A stretch of 64,000 nt of DNA from JAMDEO01 sp963775295 (lineage in GTDB: Bacteria > Actinomycetota > Thermoleophilia > RBG-16-64-13). Both the position numbers and the translations under genes were made by a program. This document shows positions 61,742 through 64,000 of the stretch, piece after piece. The stretch's first letter is position 1, and every line of letters starts with the position of its first letter. The stretch covers positions 186,001-250,000 of the forward strand of contig CAVZIK010000006.1 in assembly GCA_963775295.1 (NCBI GenBank). Reading direction: 5' to 3'. The notes beneath the pieces were generated by a model. The model saw nothing but the letters and a program-made list of their open reading frames with translations, was not told where the DNA came from and did no database searches.

Positions 61742-63646
61742 CTAGAGGAACACGACGACAGTCACGATGACGAACACCCCAATGAGGATGCCCAGCAGGT
61801 AGTTCTGCACCCCCCCGGTCTGCAGGGGCCGCACGCCCCGGCCCGCCGTCCGCCACAGCCACGCGGTACCGTTCACTGCTCCGTCAATGACCTTCTCGTC
61901 GAAGGCGTGCCAGAGCCAACGGGAGCCGTCGACGGCCAGCCAGACCACGGTGGCCTGGTAGAACTCATCGATGTAGAACTTGTTGTAAACGACCTTGTAG
62001 ACCGGTCCGAACAGCTCACCAAAGAACTCCGGCAGGTCCTGGGCTCGGCGCACGTATATGAACCAAGCCAGACCCATCCCGACAAGGGCGACCACGAGCG
62101 AGACGAACATCAGGATGATGTCGAGGGCCTGTACAGACGGCTCACCGATGCCGAGGATCGTATTGGCCTGTGCGAACACCGGCTCGAGAAAACGCTGGAT
62201 CACGCCGAAACTGCCGGGGAGCCCAATGAAGCCGCCCAGGGTCGACGCGACAGCCAGAAGGATCAGGGGCCAGGTCATGGACTTGGGGCTCTCGTGAACA
62301 AGCGCGCAGGTCTTCTCGTCGGACCTGGTCTCCTTGCCCCAGAAAGTCACGAAGACCATCCGGAAGGTGTAGAAGGCGGTTATGAAGGCCGCGATGATGC
62401 CCACAGCCCAGATGATGTAGACACCCGCCTGGAAGTTTCTCCCAAGGATCTCGTCCTTCGACCAGAATCCGGCGAACGGGAAGATCCCGGACAGAGCCAG
62501 GGCACCGGCCATGAACGTGATCCACGTCACCGGAATGCGTCGTGCCAGTGCCCCCATGCAACGCATGTCCTGCTCGCCACCCATGGAGTGGATGACAGAT
62601 CCGGCACCGAGGAAGAGAAGGGCCTTGAAGAAAGCGTGGGCGACCAGGTGGAAGATGGCCGCCGACCAGGCTCCCACACCGAGGGCCATGAACATGAAGC
62701 CCAGCTGCGAGATCGTCGAATAGGCTAAGACCTTCTTGATGTCCTGTTGAGCCATGCCGATAACGGCCGCGAAGATGGCGGTGAAGGTCCCCACGATGCC
62801 CACGACCAGCATCGCCTCCGGTGCACTGGCGAAAATGATCGAACTGCGGGCGACCAGATAGACTCCGGCAGTGACCATGGTGGCGGCGTGGATGAGAGCC
62901 GAAACAGGTGTGGGGCCTTCCATGGCATCGGGAAGCCACACATGCAGGGGGAACTGGGCAGACTTGCCCATCGCTCCCATGAAGAGAAGAAGAGCGATCG
63001 CGATGAGCACGCCATGCCCAGCGGCTCCGGACCCCACCTGTTGGAAGACGCCGATGTAATCGAGCGTGCCGAACGTCACGAATATGAGCATCACGCCCAG
63101 GCCGAAACCGAAGTCGCCGATTCTGTTGACGATAAAGGCCTTCTTCCCGGCGGCCGCCGCTTCGGGCTTGTGGTAGAAGAAGCCGATGAGGTAGTACGAA
63201 CAGAGCCCCACCGCTTCCCAACCGAAGTAGAGCAGCAGATAATTGTTCGCCAGCACCAGCAGCAGCATGCTGAAGGCGAACAGGCTCATGTAGGCGAAGA
63301 AGCGGTAGTAACCCGGATCGCCGTGCATATATCCCTTGGAGTAAATGAAGATGAGCAGACCCACCCCGGTGACCACGAGCAACATGACCGCCGACAACTG
63401 GTCGATCTGGAAGGCGAACGGTACCTGGAAGCTGCCCACCGAGAACCAGCGCCACAGCTCGATCACCACCGGGTGTTCGGCCCCACGAATCTGGATGAAT
63501 GCGGCGATTGAGAGGCCGAACGAACCGGCCATTGCCAGAATGGGGAGCCAGTGAGCTTCGGACTTGATCCACCACTTGCCCAGGAGCAAGGTGATCAGGA
63601 AAGCCGCCAGCGGCAGGACGGGTATGAGCCAGACGTAGTTCGCCAC
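61742..63646 (-). CDS. nuoL: NADH-quinone oxidoreductase subunit L
   Basis: This is the distal antiporter-like subunit with the long lateral helix, 634 residues. Landmarks are GKSAQFPLHVWLPDAMEGPTPVSALIHAATMV (split near residues 228-259) and DIKKVLAYSTISQLGFMF. It opens with GTG (MANYVWLIPVLPL). An AGGAG lies about 10 bases upstream. Confidence 0.97.
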   Translation of the reverse strand: MANYVWLIPVLPLAAFLITLLLGKWWIKSEAHWLPILAMAGSFGLSIAAFIQIRGAEHPVVIELWRWFSVGSFQVPFAFQIDQLSAVMLLVVTGVGLLIFIYSKGYMHGDPGYYRFFAYMSLFAFSMLLLVLANNYLLLYFGWEAVGLCSYYLIGFFYHKPEAAAAGKKAFIVNRIGDFGFGLGVMLIFVTFGTLDYIGVFQQVGSGAAGHGVLIAIALLLFMGAMGKSAQFPLHVWLPDAMEGPTPVSALIHAATMVTAGVYLVARSSIIFASAPEAMLVVGIVGTFTAIFAAVIGMAQQDIKKVLAYSTISQLGFMFMALGVGAWSAAIFHLVAHAFFKALLFLGAGSVIHSMGGEQDMRCMGALARRIPVTWITFMAGALALSGIFPFAGFWSKDEILGRNFQAGVYIIWAVGIIAAFITAFYTFRMVFVTFWGKETRSDEKTCALVHESPKSMTWPLILLAVASTLGGFIGLPGSFGVIQRFLEPVFAQANTILGIGEPSVQALDIILMFVSLVVALVGMGLAWFIYVRRAQDLPEFFGELFGPVYKVVYNKFYIDEFYQATVVWLAVDGSRWLWHAFDEKVIDGAVNGTAWLWRTAGRGVRPLQTGGVQNYLLGILIGVFVIVTVVVFL

Positions 63647-63650
63647 CGAG

Positions 63651-63818
63651 CCTAGGCTCCTCTCCGGACAGCGTCCCGACGGTAGGCCGTGATGGGCGGG
63701 CGCGGGGCAAGGCCGCAGGGTGCGCTCGTAGCCGGAGCGCCACGGGTGCAGCTGAGAGCGAAGTATGACGCTGTCCAGCGCGGACTCGTCGGCCGGGATG
63801 TTGTCGGGAGAGGAGCCA
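63651..63818 (-). other. Spacer between nuoK and nuoL with a possible 55-codon frame
   Basis: nuoK and nuoL are usually adjacent, but here about 172 bases separate them. An ATG overlapping the nuoK stop (TAATG) opens a 55-codon frame that ends with TAG shortly before the nuoL start. The predicted peptide (MAPLPTTSRPTSPRW) is Pro/Ala/Arg rich and matches nothing I know, so it may be only a spacer. Confidence 0.25.
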
Positions 63819-64000
63819 TTAGCCTTTCATCCCGTCGAACAGGTCGACCATGAGCGTTTGTCGGTTGCGATAGAGGGTGGTGGCAATAGCCAGGCCGACA
63901 GCCGCCTCGGCGGCTGCCACGACCATGGTGAAGAGCACAAAGTTCTGCCCCGTCAGGTTCTCATGAAAGCGACTGAAGCCGACCAGGTTGATGTTGACGG
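63819..64000 (-). CDS. nuoK: NADH-quinone oxidoreductase subunit K (C-terminal part)
   Basis: The last 59 codons are within the window. They include FVLFTMVVAAAEAAVGLAIA, the conserved membrane helix with its glutamate, and end LYRNRQTLMVDLFDGMKG. The 5' end lies beyond position 64000. Its place before nuoL follows the standard nuo order. Confidence 0.93.
   Translation of the reverse strand, partial: VNINLVGFSRFHENLTGQNFVLFTMVVAAAEAAVGLAIATTLYRNRQTLMVDLFDGMKG

Noticed and set aside
59891..63511. Long histidine- and glutamate-rich plus-strand frames opposite nuoL, nuoM and nuoN
   Set aside because: The translations have the typical composition of antisense frames of membrane proteins, and the minus-strand nuo genes are unmistakable.

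Overview
The window is about 64 kb of high-GC bacterial chromosome from what looks like an uncultured obligate anaerobe. A deep-branching, actinobacterial-type lineage is my best guess, based on the GC content, the ricT-holB-tmk-topA order, the lysine/alanine-rich tail on TopA and the rplL-to-tRNA-Tyr order. Bacillota or Chloroflexota cannot be excluded from sequence reading alone. Nothing phage-like, no insertion sequence and no CRISPR array was seen.

Layout. (1) 1-4.3 kb, minus strand: a ribosomal/transcription block (rplL, rplJ with leader, rplA, rplK, nusG, secE, rpmG) with tRNA-Trp, -Met, -Thr and -Tyr. (2) 4.5-12.5 kb, minus strand: a tightly packed run coding, in transcription order, for both subunits of a pyrogallol-phloroglucinol transhydroxylase, a thiolase, succinyl-CoA ligase beta and alpha, and a LarA-family enzyme. 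(3) 12.7-22.8 kb: two IclR regulators, a DMT transporter, an iron alcohol dehydrogenase, a metallo-beta-lactamase-fold hydrolase, an aldehyde:ferredoxin oxidoreductase, and an operon of 3-hydroxyacyl-CoA-dehydrogenase-like protein, BKACE and SDR. (4) 23-27 kb: a three-subunit molybdopterin/Fe-S/NrfD membrane oxidoreductase without Tat signals. (5) 27.5-35 kb: aminotransferase, alanine dehydrogenase and a branched-chain amino acid ABC transporter. (6) 35.4-43.4 kb: B3/B4 protein, aldo-keto reductase, MFS transporter, indolepyruvate ferredoxin oxidoreductase and an ADP-forming acyl-CoA synthetase. (7) 43.6-49.3 kb: an LVIVD propeller protein, GntR and TetR regulators, and an operon of a cytoplasmic reductive-dehalogenase-like protein, a DUF3237-like protein and an EthD protein. 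(8) 49.4-57.1 kb: two small hypothetical proteins, tRNA-Thr(CGT), ricT, holB, tmk, an archaeal-type topA, a STAS protein and a TPR protein. (9) 57.2-64 kb: an amidohydrolase and the distal end of a complex I operon (nuoN, M, L, K).

Main reading. Regions 2 and 3 together offer a candidate for every step from pyrogallol to acetyl-CoA: transhydroxylase, an SDR as phloroglucinol reductase, an MBL hydrolase as dihydrophloroglucinol ring-opening enzyme, a hydroxyacid dehydrogenase, a BKACE acting as triacetate cleavage enzyme, and thiolase. The transhydroxylase assignment is strong because all four catalytic residues known from Pelobacter acidigallici are present. The other steps are inferred from family and gene context. 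Energy would come from CoA ligases (SucCD, ADP-forming synthetase), from oxidoreductases that are usually ferredoxin-linked (AOR, IOR), and from the quinone-linked NrfD complex and complex I.

Regulation visible in the DNA includes two shared promoter boxes: one upstream of both ald and the liv operon, the other upstream of both the ADP-forming synthetase gene and the LVIVD gene. There is also a palindrome between the dehalogenase-like operon and its divergent tetR gene.
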